DNA of 64,000 bases from Ensifer sp. WSM1721 (GCF_000513895.2 NZ_CP165782.1:1488001-1552000); one strand, 5' to 3'. Positions 51,206 through 61,355 are shown, numbered from the stretch's first letter. Notes: generated from the sequence alone by a model not told the origin. Translations and numbers: made by a program.

Positions 51206-51586
51206 TCAGTACCAGCCGAGCGCCACTTGCGCCTCTTCCGACATGCGGTCCGGCGTCCACGGCGGGTCGAAGGTCATTGTCACCTCGACGCCCGAAACGC
51301 CCTCGACAGCGCCGACAGCGTTCTCAACCCAGCCCGGCATTTCGCCGGCAACCGGGCAGCCGGGTGCCGTCAGCGTCATGTCGATCCTAACCATACGGTC
51401 GTCTTCGATGTCGATCTTGTAGATGAGGCCGAGTTCGAAGATGTCAGCCGGAATCTCCGGGTCATAGACCGTCTTCAGCGCGGCGATGATGTCATCGCTA
51501 AGACGCGCGAGCTCCTCGGCCGGAATGGCCGAATGCACGATGCCTTCGCGGACATCGATCTTTTCTTGCGTTTGCTCGAGACTCAT
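51206..51586 (-). CDS. sufT: SufT-type DUF59/MIP18 iron-sulfur assembly protein
   Basis: A 126-aa protein of the DUF59 family, called SufT when in SUF operons, that assists Fe-S cluster maturation. Core: AALKTVYDPEIPADIFELGLIYKIDI, then the conserved MTLTAPGCPVAGEMPGWVENAV with the reactive Cys, and the C-terminal FDPPWTPDRMSEEAQ. ATG 51586 gives the typical N-terminus. The gene begins ten bases after the sufS stop and precedes the A-type carrier gene. Confidence 0.9.
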   Translation of the reverse strand: MSLEQTQEKIDVREGIVHSAIPAEELARLSDDIIAALKTVYDPEIPADIFELGLIYKIDIEDDRMVRIDMTLTAPGCPVAGEMPGWVENAVGAVEGVSGVEVTMTFDPPWTPDRMSEEAQVALGWY

Positions 51587-51596
51587 ATCCGTCTCC

Positions 51597-52838
51597 CTAA
51601 GCGAAAAACTTGCGCGCATGTTCGAGCGCGTCCGCCAGCGCGTCGACCTCGGCCCGGGTATTATAGAGACCGAAGGATGCACGGCATGTGGAGGTGACGC
51701 CGAAGCGTTTCAAGAGCGGTTGCGCGCAATGGGTGCCTGCCCTGACGGCCACGCCCGCGCGATCGATCACCATTGAAACGTCGTGCGAGTGGATGCCGGC
51801 GATCTCGAAGGAAAAGATGCTGCCCTTGCCGGGAGCGTCACCGAAGACGCGGAGGGAGTTGACCGACGACAGGCGCTCGCGGGCATAGGTGGTGAGGTCC
51901 GCCTCATGCGCCCGGATCGCTTCCCGGCCGAGCTTCTCCATGTAGTCGAGCGCATAGCCGAGCCCGATCGCCTGAACGATCGGCGGCGTGCCCGCCTCAA
52001 AGCGGTGCGGCGGATCGTTGTAGGTGACACGGTCCTCGGTCACTTCCTCGATCATCTCACCACCGCCCTGGAAGGGACGCATTTCCTTGAGCCGCTCTGT
52101 CTTGCCGTAGAGTACACCGACGCCGGACGGGCCATAGAGCTTATGGCCCGTCATCACGTACCAGTCGCAATCGATGTCCTGGACGTCTACCGGCATGTGG
52201 ACCGCGCCCTGGCTGCCATCGACGAGCACCGGAATGCCGCGCTCACGAGCGATGCGGCAGATCTCCTTCACCGGCACCACGGTGCCGAGCGCATTCGACA
52301 TATGGGTGATGGCGATGAGCTTCGTGCGCTCCGTCAGGCAGTTGACGAAATCCTCCACGTGGAACGCGCCGTCGTCATCGATCGGCGCCCAGACGAGCTT
52401 CGCACCCTGGCGCTCGCGAATGAAATGCCAAGGCACGATGTTGGAATGGTGCTCCATGATCGAAAGCACGATCTCGTCGCCCTCGCCGAGCTTCGGCATG
52501 CCGTAGCCATAGGCGACCGTATTGATCGCCTCAGTCGAGGACTTGGTGAAGATGATGTTCTCCACCGATGGCGCATTCAGGAAACGACGAACCTTCTCGC
52601 GCGCCCCCTCATAGGCTTCCGTCGCGGCATTCGATAGGAAATGCAGGCCGCGATGGACGTTGGCGTATTCTTGGGCATAGGCATGGGCGACTGCATTGAT
52701 GACGACCTGCGGCTTCTGCGCCGATGCGCCGTTGTCGAGATAGACGAGCGGCTTGCCGTAGACAGTCCTCGAAAGGATTGGGAAATCCCTTCTGACTGCT
52801 TCGACGTCATAGGTAGGCACCGGCACAGTATGTTCCAT
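51597..52838 (-). CDS. sufS: Cysteine desulfurase SufS
   Basis: A 413-aa group II cysteine desulfurase that supplies sulfur to SufBCD as a persulfide. PLP Lys233 is in VMTGHKLYGPSGVGVLYG; the active Cys385 is in TSTCRASFGLYNT. Substrate-binding residues include THCAQPLL. It is separated by 13 bp from sufD. No sufE gene is found next to it; rhizobial SUF operons typically lack one here. Confidence 0.95.
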   Translation of the reverse strand: MEHTVPVPTYDVEAVRRDFPILSRTVYGKPLVYLDNGASAQKPQVVINAVAHAYAQEYANVHRGLHFLSNAATEAYEGAREKVRRFLNAPSVENIIFTKSSTEAINTVAYGYGMPKLGEGDEIVLSIMEHHSNIVPWHFIRERQGAKLVWAPIDDDGAFHVEDFVNCLTERTKLIAITHMSNALGTVVPVKEICRIARERGIPVLVDGSQGAVHMPVDVQDIDCDWYVMTGHKLYGPSGVGVLYGKTERLKEMRPFQGGGEMIEEVTEDRVTYNDPPHRFEAGTPPIVQAIGLGYALDYMEKLGREAIRAHEADLTTYARERLSSVNSLRVFGDAPGKGSIFSFEIAGIHSHDVSMVIDRAGVAVRAGTHCAQPLLKRFGVTSTCRASFGLYNTRAEVDALADALEHARKFFA

Positions 52839-52851
52839 GTCCTTCGTCCAA

Positions 52852-54129
52852 TCAGGCGTGTTTTTCGAGCCAGGCCGAGATCACGCCTTCCAGTGCCTCG
52901 ACAAGCGCTTCGTCATCTTCCAGTTCCTCGACGATCTCTGCGACGAAGGCGTTGACGAGCATCGCACGCGCCTTGTTCTCCGGAATGCCGCGAGCGAGCA
53001 TGTAGAAGAGTTGCGTGTGATCGATATCGATGACCGTTGCACCGTGACCACACTGCACGTCGTCTGCGAAGATTTCGAGCTCCGGCTTTGCGGAGAAGTC
53101 TGCTTCGTCGGACAAGAGTAACGTGTTGCACGACATCTTCGCATCGGTCTTCTGCGCGTCCCTGGCGACCAGGATCTTGCCCTGGAACACGCCTTTCGCC
53201 CGATCGAAAACGACGTTGCGGATGATCTCGCTCGAGGTCGTGTGCGGCACGGCATGGGTGAGCGTGAAGGTCACGTCCGTGTGGCTGTCGCCGCCGAGCA
53301 GGTTGATCCCGCGCAGCGTCAGATCGGCGCCCTCGCCGGTCGCCTTGCCATGCAGTTCCTGGCGCACCAGCTTGCCGCCGGCATTGATGACGAAGAGATG
53401 AAGCTTCGCGTTCTTGCCGAGGTCGAAGCGGATCTGGCCGAGATGCGTGTCTGCCGGGCCCTGCTGCTGCAGGATGATCCAGATTACGTCGGCGCCTTCG
53501 GCAAGCGTCACGTCGCTGACCGAGGAGACGAAGCTTGCTTCCGCATTCGTCGACAGGTGCCGCTCGATCACGGTCGCCTTCGAGCCGGCTCCGAAGGAGA
53601 CGGGAAAGCGCGTATGCGCCTGACCGTGGCTCTGGGCGACCTGGATCTCGATCGGCGCTTTGAATTCCGCACCCTCGGCGACCGCTATTTCAAGGCCGCC
53701 ACGCACGAGGCCGCCATTGATCCGGCCGATCGTGTCGTCGGCGCCGAGCACGGCAAGCCCGGCCACGGCCGAACCATCGATGAGGGCATCCGTATAGGAG
53801 CGCGCGGTCAGGCCTTCGGGAACGCTCTTGAGGTCGGCCTGACCATTGCGTACCGAAAGCACCGACGAGCCCGGAACAATCGGATCGACGCGGTCGGCAA
53901 AGGCGGACGGATCGGCGGAAGGCACGGCCCGCAGCAAGGTGCGCAGGTCCGTATAATGCCAGGACTCGATGCGCCGCGTCGGCAGACCGGCGGTCTTGAG
54001 CTCGTCTACCAGCGTGTCGCGAAGCGACAGCACGGCACCGTCGCCGGGCAAATCCCCGATCTGCGCGGTATAGGCATCGACGAGCGCTGTTTCGGCCGCC
54101 GTCATCTTGATGGCCTGTTGCATATTCAT
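52852..54129 (-). CDS. sufD: Fe-S assembly scaffold protein SufD
   Basis: A 425-aa beta-helix protein that forms the SufBC2D scaffold with SufB and SufC. It has the N-terminal GLPTRRIESWHYTDLRTLLR and the C-terminal SufBD core with VQCGHGATVIDIDHTQLFYMLARGIPE, where the family's His is kept, and ARAMLVNAFVAEIVEEL. Start ATG 54129 gives MNMQQAIK; ATG 54123 is equally possible. Gap of 22 bp to sufC. Confidence 0.94.
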   Translation of the reverse strand: MNMQQAIKMTAAETALVDAYTAQIGDLPGDGAVLSLRDTLVDELKTAGLPTRRIESWHYTDLRTLLRAVPSADPSAFADRVDPIVPGSSVLSVRNGQADLKSVPEGLTARSYTDALIDGSAVAGLAVLGADDTIGRINGGLVRGGLEIAVAEGAEFKAPIEIQVAQSHGQAHTRFPVSFGAGSKATVIERHLSTNAEASFVSSVSDVTLAEGADVIWIILQQQGPADTHLGQIRFDLGKNAKLHLFVINAGGKLVRQELHGKATGEGADLTLRGINLLGGDSHTDVTFTLTHAVPHTTSSEIIRNVVFDRAKGVFQGKILVARDAQKTDAKMSCNTLLLSDEADFSAKPELEIFADDVQCGHGATVIDIDHTQLFYMLARGIPENKARAMLVNAFVAEIVEELEDDEALVEALEGVISAWLEKHA

Positions 54130-54151
54130 TCGAACACTCCTTCAACAGGCG

Positions 54152-54907
54152 TCAGGCTGCCGCCTCGATGATATCCGCGTAGCCGTTGGCTTCGAGTTCG
54201 TGCGCGAGCGTCTTATCGCCGGACTTGATGACCTGGCCTTTGTAGAGGACGTGGACCGAGTCCGGAACGATGTAGTTGAGCAGGCGCTGGTAGTGCGTGA
54301 TGACGACGACGGCGCGATCCGGCGAACGCAGCGCGTTGACGCCGTCGGCGACGACCTTGAGCGCGTCGATGTCGAGGCCGGAGTCGGTTTCGTCGAGAAT
54401 GCAGAGCTTCGGCTCAAGCAGCGCCATCTGCAGGATTTCCGCGCGCTTCTTCTCACCGCCCGAGAAGCCGACGTTCAGCGGACGGCGCAGCATTTCCGGC
54501 GCGATCTTGAGCTCGGCGGCGGCCTCCTTGACGCGACGCATGAATTCCGGCGTCGTCAGTTCGTCTTCGCCGCGATATTTGCGCTGCTCGTTCAACGCCA
54601 CCTTCAGGAACTGCATGGTGGCAACGCCGGGGATTTCGACCGGATATTGGAAGGCGAGGAAGATGCCCTTGGCCGCACGCTCGGAGGCGTCGAGTTCCAG
54701 GATGCTCTCGCCGTTGTAGAGGATGTCGCCTTCGGTCACTTCATAGTCTTCGCGCCCCGAAAGGATATAGGAGAGAGTCGATTTGCCGGAGCCGTTCGGG
54801 CCCATGATGGCAGCGACCTCGCCGGCCTTCACGGTCAGGTCCAGGCCGCGGATGATTTCGGTTCCATCTTCGGCGATGCGCGCGTGCAGGTTCTTGATTT
54901 CAAGCAT
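54152..54907 (-). CDS. sufC: Fe-S assembly ATPase SufC
   Basis: A 251-aa soluble ABC ATPase that drives rearrangement of the SufBCD scaffold. Walker A IMGPNGSGKSTL, signature GFSGGEKKRAEI, Walker B LCILDETDSGLD, and H-loop VITHYQRLL. ATG 54907 (MLEIKNLHARI) is the normal start. It is preceded by a 77-bp gap from sufB, the largest inside the operon, with no terminator. Confidence 0.96.
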   Translation of the reverse strand: MLEIKNLHARIAEDGTEIIRGLDLTVKAGEVAAIMGPNGSGKSTLSYILSGREDYEVTEGDILYNGESILELDASERAAKGIFLAFQYPVEIPGVATMQFLKVALNEQRKYRGEDELTTPEFMRRVKEAAAELKIAPEMLRRPLNVGFSGGEKKRAEILQMALLEPKLCILDETDSGLDIDALKVVADGVNALRSPDRAVVVITHYQRLLNYIVPDSVHVLYKGQVIKSGDKTLAHELEANGYADIIEAAA

Positions 54908-54984
54908 TTCAAATCGTCCTCTTGGGCGAATGGTTTCTCGCGCGCAAACCCATGCGCGCCGGTTCAAATCATCGGGCCAGGGTC

Positions 54985-56454
54985 TTAACCAACCGAGCCT
55001 TCCAGCGATATGCCGATCAGCTTCTGCGCCTCGACGGCGAATTCCATCGGCAGTTCCTGGATAACCTCTTTGACGAAGCCGTTGACGATCAGCGCGATCG
55101 CCTGTTCTTCCGGGATGCCGCGCTGCAGGCAGTAGAACAGCTGGTCCTCGGAGATCTTCGACGTCGTCGCTTCGTGCTCGAACTGCGCCGTCGAGTTCTT
55201 CGCCTCGATATAGGGCACCGTATGCGCGCCGCACTTGTCGCCGATCAGCAGCGAGTCGCACTGGGTGAAGTTGCGGGCGTTCTCCGCCTTGCGGTGGGCC
55301 GAAACCTGGCCGCGATAGGTGTTATCGGAGACGCCGGCGGCAATACCCTTGGAGATGATGCGGCTCGACGTGTTCTTGCCGAGGTGGATCATCTTGGTGC
55401 CCGAGTCGACCTGCTGGTGTCCATTGGAAACGGCGATCGAATAGAACTCGCCGCGCGAGCCGTCGCCGCGCAGGATGCAGGACGGGTATTTCCAAGTGAT
55501 CGCCGAACCGGTCTCGACCTGGGTCCAGGAGATCTTCGAGTTCTTGCCGCGGCAATCGCCGCGCTTGGTCACGAAGTTGTAAATGCCGCCCTTGCCGTGC
55601 TTGTCGCCCGGATACCAGTTCTGCACCGTCGAATACTTGATCTCGGCGTCATCGAGCGCGATCAGCTCGACGACCGCGGCGTGGAGCTGGTTCTCGTCGC
55701 GCTGCGGAGCCGTGCAGCCTTCCAGATAGGAGACATAGGCGCCTTCGTCGGCAATGATCAGTGTCCGCTCGAACTGACCCGTATTCCGCTCGTTGATGCG
55801 GAAATAGGTCGAGAGCTCCATCGGGCAACGCACACCCTTCGGCACATAGACGAAGGAACCATCGGTGAAGACGGCAGAGTTCAGCGTCGCGTAGAAATTA
55901 TCCGACTGCGGCACGACCGTGCCGAGATACTTCCTGACGAGATCCGGATGCTCCCGCATCGCCTCAGAGATCGACATGAAGATCACGCCCGCCTTCTTGA
56001 GCTCTTCCTTGAAGGTGGTGACGACGGAAACGGAATCGAACACCGCATCGACGGCGATCTTCGACTTCTCGACGCCGGCGAGGATCTCCTGCTCTTTCAG
56101 CGGGATGCCGAGCTTCTCATAGACCTTCAAGAGCTCCGGATCGACCTCGTCGAGCGACTTCGGCCCGGTCGTACCCTTCGGTGCGGCATAGTAGTGGATC
56201 TCATTGAAGTCGATCTTCGGATATTTGACGCGCGCCCAGCTCGGCTCGTCCATGGTCAGCCAGCGGCGATAGGCCTCGAGGCGCCATTCGAGCATCCATT
56301 CCGGTTCGTTCTTCTTGGACGAGATCAGGCGGATGATATCTTCGGACAGGCCTTTCGGAGCCTTGTCCATCTCGATCTTCGTCTCGAAGCCGTATTTGTA
56401 CTGGTCCACGTCGATCTGGCGGACCTGATCAATGGTTTCCTGCACGGCAGGCAT
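54985..56454 (-). CDS. sufB: Fe-S assembly scaffold protein SufB
   Basis: The 489-aa main scaffold on which clusters are built. It starts [45 protein letters not shown] and shows [45 protein letters not shown] and [21 protein letters not shown]. The C-terminus [36 protein letters not shown] matches the SufB core. ATG 56454 gives the normal length. It follows the NifS-like gene after about 150 bp. Confidence 0.96.
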   Translation of the reverse strand: MPAVQETIDQVRQIDVDQYKYGFETKIEMDKAPKGLSEDIIRLISSKKNEPEWMLEWRLEAYRRWLTMDEPSWARVKYPKIDFNEIHYYAAPKGTTGPKSLDEVDPELLKVYEKLGIPLKEQEILAGVEKSKIAVDAVFDSVSVVTTFKEELKKAGVIFMSISEAMREHPDLVRKYLGTVVPQSDNFYATLNSAVFTDGSFVYVPKGVRCPMELSTYFRINERNTGQFERTLIIADEGAYVSYLEGCTAPQRDENQLHAAVVELIALDDAEIKYSTVQNWYPGDKHGKGGIYNFVTKRGDCRGKNSKISWTQVETGSAITWKYPSCILRGDGSRGEFYSIAVSNGHQQVDSGTKMIHLGKNTSSRIISKGIAAGVSDNTYRGQVSAHRKAENARNFTQCDSLLIGDKCGAHTVPYIEAKNSTAQFEHEATTSKISEDQLFYCLQRGIPEEQAIALIVNGFVKEVIQELPMEFAVEAQKLIGISLEGSVG

Positions 56455-56608
56455 GTCGTTCTCCAATCTCGCCGGATAAAAGGTCCGGTGGCTTGTCAAC
56501 GCGGTGCAAATTCTGCGCACCGCTTATGTAATGGCTAAAAGGCGGTTTTCACCCCATTTGCCAAGCGGAAAATTGCTTTTCCGCAATTTCCTTCAATCCC
56601 TTCCGCCG

Positions 56609-57775
56609 TCAGGCGGCCTGCCCGGTCGAGCGACGTCGCGCCGCCACTTTCGCGAACACGGCGGCGCCGCGCTCGATCTCCGCTTGCGTCGTCCGCTCGC
56701 CGATCGAAATCCTCAGCGCACCCTGGCGTGGGTCATAGCCCATCGCCGTCAGCACATGACTCTGTCCTACCTTGCCGGAGGAGCATGCGGACCCTGCCGA
56801 GAGCGCCACGCCTTCAAGATCGAAAGCGATCTGCCCCGTCTCTGCCTTCAGGCCGGGCAGCGTAAAGAAGGACGTGTTGGCGAGCCGCGAAGCGCCGCGC
56901 CCGTGGATCACCACATCCGGCGCGTGGGACTGCATTTCCGCCTCCAGGCCGTCACGCAGGGCCGCTACCGCAGCCATGCGCTCATCGATGTTACTTGCCG
57001 CGGCACGGGCCGCGGCCGCGAAACCTGCCAAGGCCGGCGCATTCTCGGTTCCCGAACGATGCCCCTTTTCCTGTCCGCCACCGCGGATCAGCGGTGCGGG
57101 CATCATGATCTCGCCACGGGCGACGAGCGCCCCCGCTCCTTTCGGACCGCCGATCTTATGCGACGAGACGATAACGAAATCGGCGCCAAGAGCCTCGATC
57201 GAGAGCGGCACGCGGCCGGCCGCCTGTACCGCATCGACAACCAACAGACCGCCATACGCACGGACGATGGCGGCGACCTCGGCGACGGGCTGGATGATAC
57301 CGGTTTCGTTATTGGCAAGCATCACTGCCACCATCGGCAAGCCGGCCTGACGGTCGTGCGCCTGAAGCGATGTTTCCAGTGCCGCGCAATCGACAATGCC
57401 GGAGCCCGTCACAGGCACCTCACAGACGTCTTCGCGAGCGAAACGGCCACCCTCCCGGACGGCCGGATGCTCGATCGCCGAGACATAGAGCCTGCCGATC
57501 TTGAGCGGCGTGCGCCCCATGCGGAATTCCGGCGTCAGCACCAGATTGGCCGCTTCGGTCGCGCCGCTGGTGAAAATCACCGCCGAGGCTTGCGCGCCGC
57601 AGAGGGTGGCGACATCACGCCGGGCAGATTCAATGAGGGCGCGGACCGTCCGACCTTCGCCGTGCACCGATGACGGATTGCCGATGTGGTCGAGCGCTGA
57701 CAGAACGGCCTCACGCGCTTCCGGCAGAAGCGGCGCCGTGGCGTTCCAGTCCATATAAATGCGCTGTCCCGACAT
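56609..57775 (-). CDS. Group I (NifS/IscS-like) cysteine desulfurase
   Basis: A 388-aa PLP enzyme that takes sulfur from cysteine. It starts MSGQRIYMDWNATAPLLPEARE; the PLP lysine is in VIVSSHKIGGPKGAGAL, and the active Cys loop is ALSAGSACSSGKVGQSHVL, of the long mobile type of group I enzymes. ATG 57775 was chosen by family start; the frame continues upstream over the promoter. It is the first gene of the SUF operon, so the operon encodes two desulfurases of different groups. Rhizobial annotations call it IscS- or NifS-like. Confidence 0.9.
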   Translation of the reverse strand: MSGQRIYMDWNATAPLLPEAREAVLSALDHIGNPSSVHGEGRTVRALIESARRDVATLCGAQASAVIFTSGATEAANLVLTPEFRMGRTPLKIGRLYVSAIEHPAVREGGRFAREDVCEVPVTGSGIVDCAALETSLQAHDRQAGLPMVAVMLANNETGIIQPVAEVAAIVRAYGGLLVVDAVQAAGRVPLSIEALGADFVIVSSHKIGGPKGAGALVARGEIMMPAPLIRGGGQEKGHRSGTENAPALAGFAAAARAAASNIDERMAAVAALRDGLEAEMQSHAPDVVIHGRGASRLANTSFFTLPGLKAETGQIAFDLEGVALSAGSACSSGKVGQSHVLTAMGYDPRQGALRISIGERTTQAEIERGAAVFAKVAARRRSTGQAA

Positions 57776-57914
57776 TGCTTCCTTTGCCTGAGCGAACGGC
57801 TCATCCCTATGAGCTACGCCGTTGCATTTTCCTTGAATTCTCCGCGCCGCTTGCCTTATGAGACGAAGCGCATGCGGAATGTCCGCACCGAAGTTTTGAA
57901 CGGTTCTAAAGTAG

Positions 57915-57943
57915 GTTTTAGAAAAGCTGACTGCTTTAGTCAA
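57915..57943 (-). promoter_or_regulatory. SUF operon promoter with RirA-type iron box
   Basis: On the minus strand TTGACT (-35, 57938-57943) is 17 bp from TAAAAC (-10, 57915-57920). The palindrome TGA-CTGCTTTAG-TCA (57928-57942) overlaps the -35 box and matches exactly the rhizobial iron-responsive IRO box TGA-N9-TCA bound by RirA. That predicts repression of suf genes when iron is plentiful. Confidence 0.72.
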
Positions 57944-57997
57944 GACAGCTCGGCGCTAAGAACCACGATTTGAACCAGAAACATTCCCGGAGAGCCA

Positions 57998-58675
57998 ATG
58001 CCCGAAATCATCTTCAACGGACCGGCCGGTCGCCTCGAGGGCCGTTATCAGCCTTCGAAGCAGAAGAGCGCACCGATTGCGATCATCCTGCATCCGCACC
58101 CGCAGTTCGGCGGCACGATGAACAACCAGATCGTGTATCAGCTCTTCTACATGTTCCAGAAGCGCGGCTTCACCACCTTGCGCTTCAATTTCCGCGGTAT
58201 CGGGCGCAGCCAGGGTGAGTTCGATCACGGCGCCGGCGAGCTTTCCGATGCGGCGTCCGCGCTCGACTGGGTGCAGAGCCTCCACCCCGATTCGAAGAGC
58301 TGCTGGGTGGCCGGCTATTCTTTCGGCGCCTGGATCGGCATGCAGCTCCTGATGCGCCGTCCGGAAATCGAGGGCTTCATGGCGGTGGCGCCGCAGCCGA
58401 ACATCTATGACTTCTCGTTTCTGGCGCCCTGCCCCTCATCCGGCCTGATCATCAACGGCGATGCGGACAAGGTCGCGCCGGAGAAGGACGTCAACGGTCT
58501 CGTCGAGAAGCTAAAGGCGCAGAAGGGCATTCTGATCACGCACAAGACAGTCCCCGGCGCTAACCATTTCTTCAACGGCCAGATCGAAACCCTGATGGCG
58601 GAATGCGAGGACTATCTCGACCGCCGCCTCAATGGCGAGCTGGTGCCGGAGCCTGCGGCCAAACGCATTCGCTAA
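57998..58675 (+). CDS. Alpha/beta hydrolase (COG2945-like)
   Basis: A 225-aa serine hydrolase-like protein. The nucleophile elbow is GYSFGAW with Ser108; the oxyanion region is LHPHPQFGGTMNNQIVYQL; Asp in INGDADKVAPEKD and His in GANHFFNG complete the triad. This compact family, found widely in proteobacteria, has no agreed substrate. GGAGAGCC precedes ATG. It is divergent from the SUF operon, sharing the upstream region with the iron box. Confidence 0.85.
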   Translation: MPEIIFNGPAGRLEGRYQPSKQKSAPIAIILHPHPQFGGTMNNQIVYQLFYMFQKRGFTTLRFNFRGIGRSQGEFDHGAGELSDAASALDWVQSLHPDSKSCWVAGYSFGAWIGMQLLMRRPEIEGFMAVAPQPNIYDFSFLAPCPSSGLIINGDADKVAPEKDVNGLVEKLKAQKGILITHKTVPGANHFFNGQIETLMAECEDYLDRRLNGELVPEPAAKRIR

Positions 58676-58697
58676 TACCTGCTGAGCTAATTCGGAC

Positions 58698-58734
58698 GGC
58701 CCGGAGATCCGTGATCGGTTTCCGGGCCGCTTTG
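58698..58734 (+). terminator. Probable terminator between hydrolase and diguanylate cyclase genes
   Basis: CGGCCCGGA and TCCGGGCCG form a perfect 9-bp stem with a 15-nt loop, ending CTTTG on the plus strand. The T-run is short. It lies between two convergent genes. Confidence 0.5.
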
Positions 58735-58737
58735 CAC

Positions 58738-59928
58738 CTATGATCTTGCTCTACGTGGATTTGCGAAGACGTGCACCGGCGCCTCGGCGCATTCCACCCG
58801 GTTTCTCCCGCCCGCCTTGGCGGCATAAAGCGCCTTGTCGGCCCGCTGCATCGCCATCTCCAGCGGTTCTTCAGCGGCAACGACCGCAACGCCAAAGCTC
58901 GCAGTGACCGCGGCTATCTCCGGAAGACCATTGATCCGCGTCGAAGCGATCGCTGCACGCATGCCATGAGCGAGCACCCGGGCGTCAGCCGGCCCGATCC
59001 GCGGAAGAAATACAGCGAACTCCTCGCCCCCGAGGCGCCCCGCCACAGCCCTGCTCGGCATAAGCTCGCGAAGTACGCGCGAGAATTGCCGGATCACCTC
59101 GTCGCCGGCGTGGTGGCCGTATGTGTCATTGACCAGCTTGAAGCGGTCGAGATCAGTAAGGATCAGCGTGCCGGGACCGTCATCGCCTCCATCCTGCAAG
59201 AGCGGAGCGACTCGATCAGCAAAGCCGCGACGATTGCAGAGACCGGAAAGCGCGTCGAGCTCCGAACTTGCTCGTGCCTCGTCGATGATTTCCTTGACCA
59301 TCACCCCAAGTATCGCCATGCCGGTTGCCACGATCAGCATGGCGCCCAAGGCCTGCGATATGAGCGCGAACGGGCTTGCGAGGTAATCCGCCGCCGTGGT
59401 GCCCGATCCGGCCGCGATCGCAGCGTAGACCTTCACCATGTAATAGATGGCGCTGAGGGCCAGAAGACAGAACAGAGTCCAGTCAGCACGGGAGCGGCGT
59501 TCGGACCGGATGATGGTCGACGCGGACCAAGCTTGCACCAGACAGAACGGCATCTGATAGAAGAAGGCGTGCTTAAGCGTTCCGCGAGGAAGGTCGTAAA
59601 TGAGCAGATCGAGCACCACCGAGCCGGCAAGAATGGCTACCGCGAAAGGCAAGCTCGCCGGGACTCGGTAGAAGAACCCGAGGCCGAAGCGGATCAGGAT
59701 GAAGCCCGCAAGCACGCTCGCAAAGGCGCCGACGGCAAAAAGCTTCGGCACGAGCGAGAACGGCAGCACGGTCTCGAAGACGGCAGAGAGCGAGGCGACT
59801 GCGAAACCACAGGCGCACCAGATCGGCGGCCGCTTCGCCTGACTCTTCACCGCGACAACCAAAAAAGCCACGACGAAGACCTGGGCAATGATGAAGTTCA
59901 CCGCCAGCAGGGAAATCGCACCACCCAT
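58738..59928 (-). CDS. Membrane-bound diguanylate cyclase (GGDEF)
   Basis: A 396-aa protein with six to seven N-terminal hydrophobic helices (residues about 5-215) and a C-terminal GGDEF domain (about 225-390). The active site is GGEEF within AGRLGGEEFAVFLP, and LILTDLDRFKLVNDTYGHHAGDEVI provides the metal and base contacts. It makes cyclic-di-GMP. The inhibitory RxxD site is absent: the equivalent residues before GGEEF are PSRA. The membrane part resembles MHYT- or 7TM-like sensor modules, but I do not recognise a named one. Confidence 0.9.
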   Translation of the reverse strand: MGGAISLLAVNFIIAQVFVVAFLVVAVKSQAKRPPIWCACGFAVASLSAVFETVLPFSLVPKLFAVGAFASVLAGFILIRFGLGFFYRVPASLPFAVAILAGSVVLDLLIYDLPRGTLKHAFFYQMPFCLVQAWSASTIIRSERRSRADWTLFCLLALSAIYYMVKVYAAIAAGSGTTAADYLASPFALISQALGAMLIVATGMAILGVMVKEIIDEARASSELDALSGLCNRRGFADRVAPLLQDGGDDGPGTLILTDLDRFKLVNDTYGHHAGDEVIRQFSRVLRELMPSRAVAGRLGGEEFAVFLPRIGPADARVLAHGMRAAIASTRINGLPEIAAVTASFGVAVVAAEEPLEMAMQRADKALYAAKAGGRNRVECAEAPVHVFANPRRARS

Positions 59929-60034
59929 CGACAGAATCCAAACCTCAGCCGCAGTTCAATCGATCCGCGACTCTCGCGTCTCTGGACCGTAAAGCAGCTT
60001 AGCGAGCGTGCACGAAGAAACCATTAAACGAGAC

Positions 60035-61189
60035 TCAGCCTTGTCCCTTCGGAGCATCGGCCGGCTTCGATGCCAAGCGCCCGCCGCTTACGGGTCGGCT
60101 AACGCCCGTCGTTGCCGGAAATGTCAGGGGCAGTCCCGCGAGGGATCGAACGGCCAAGTAGCCCCAGGCCTCCGCTTCCATGGAATCGCCGTTGAGCCCC
60201 AGTGCCTCCGCCGCAACTACTCGCCCTTCCGCCGCCTCCGCAAGCGAGCTCAGATCGCACATGACGACGGCGTTGAGACGGCCACCTCCGCAGATGATGT
60301 AAGTCTTGGGCGCTGTCGGAAGGTGTCGCGCGGACCGGATGATGGCGGCCGCCGTCACGTAGGCGAGCGTACGCGCTCCGTCCTCGAGGCTCGCCTCATT
60401 GCCCGCCGGCGGCACGAAGTCGTTGCGGTCGAGCGAGCGGCGTTTTTCGGCGGTGAAGAAGGGATGGGAAAGGTAACGGCCGGCAAGCTCGGCAAGAACA
60501 CGACCCTCGCTCGCGATCATGCCGCCCTGATCGTAGGGGATGCCGGCATGGGCCTCGACCCATTGGTCGATCAGGGTATTGCCCGGCCCGCTGTCATAGG
60601 CGACGAGCTCATCACCGGCGCCGATGAAAGTGAGATTGGAAATGCCGCCGATGTTGACGAAGACGACGGGTGCACTGATTTCCCGTCTTGCCGAGAGGCC
60701 ACGCGCCAGGGCCGCATGATAGGCCGGAATAAGCGGCGCTCCCTGGCCGCCATGGGCCATATCATTGGCCCGCATGTCATAAACGACGTCGATTCCCGTT
60801 TCCCTCGCGAGCAGGTTGCCGTCGCCGATCTGCACCGTCAGCGCTTCATCAGGACGGTGCAGCACGGTCTGCCCGTGAAAACCTATTACATCAACGTTTT
60901 CCGGTAGAACGTTGTTATCCCTTAGGAAGGTCCCGACAGCATCGGCATGGCGCAACGTCAGGTCGCGCTCCAGATCGGCGAGCGACCCTGGCCGTTCATC
61001 TCGCTTGGCAATCGACCTCGCATCCTCGAGGCCGCGCTTTAGGCGATCCCGGAATCGCGCGTCATAGGGGTACCCGGCCGCGGGCCCGCGGCGCACGGCG
61101 GTCTGGCCATCCGTTTCAACGACCGCGACATCGATCCCGTCCATGCTCGTGCCGCTCATTAGGCCGACCGCCGTCAACATTTTCCCCAT
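60035..61189 (-). CDS. anmK: Anhydro-N-acetylmuramic acid kinase
   Basis: Phosphorylates and opens 1,6-anhydro-MurNAc during recycling of peptidoglycan. The 384-aa protein starts [28 protein letters not shown], the AnmK signature, with [54 protein letters not shown] and [12 protein letters not shown]. The GGAGGACGTGC ribosome binding site fits ATG 61189. Divergent from tyrS, a pairing common in alphaproteobacteria. Confidence 0.95.
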   Translation of the reverse strand: MGKMLTAVGLMSGTSMDGIDVAVVETDGQTAVRRGPAAGYPYDARFRDRLKRGLEDARSIAKRDERPGSLADLERDLTLRHADAVGTFLRDNNVLPENVDVIGFHGQTVLHRPDEALTVQIGDGNLLARETGIDVVYDMRANDMAHGGQGAPLIPAYHAALARGLSARREISAPVVFVNIGGISNLTFIGAGDELVAYDSGPGNTLIDQWVEAHAGIPYDQGGMIASEGRVLAELAGRYLSHPFFTAEKRRSLDRNDFVPPAGNEASLEDGARTLAYVTAAAIIRSARHLPTAPKTYIICGGGRLNAVVMCDLSSLAEAAEGRVVAAEALGLNGDSMEAEAWGYLAVRSLAGLPLTFPATTGVSRPVSGGRLASKPADAPKGQG

Positions 61190-61355
61190 GCACGTCCTCC
61201 GCTGGAATGTCTGATCGGACCGCGATGCCGGTCGAACGCCACGAATAGCTTTGGGCCTTCATAGCAAATCGGCGGCCGAGCAAAAACGTGCACTTTCGGC
61301 GAAACAATGATAAAGGCCCGCCGCAGACGTTCTACCCAGCCGAAAGAAACAGGTT

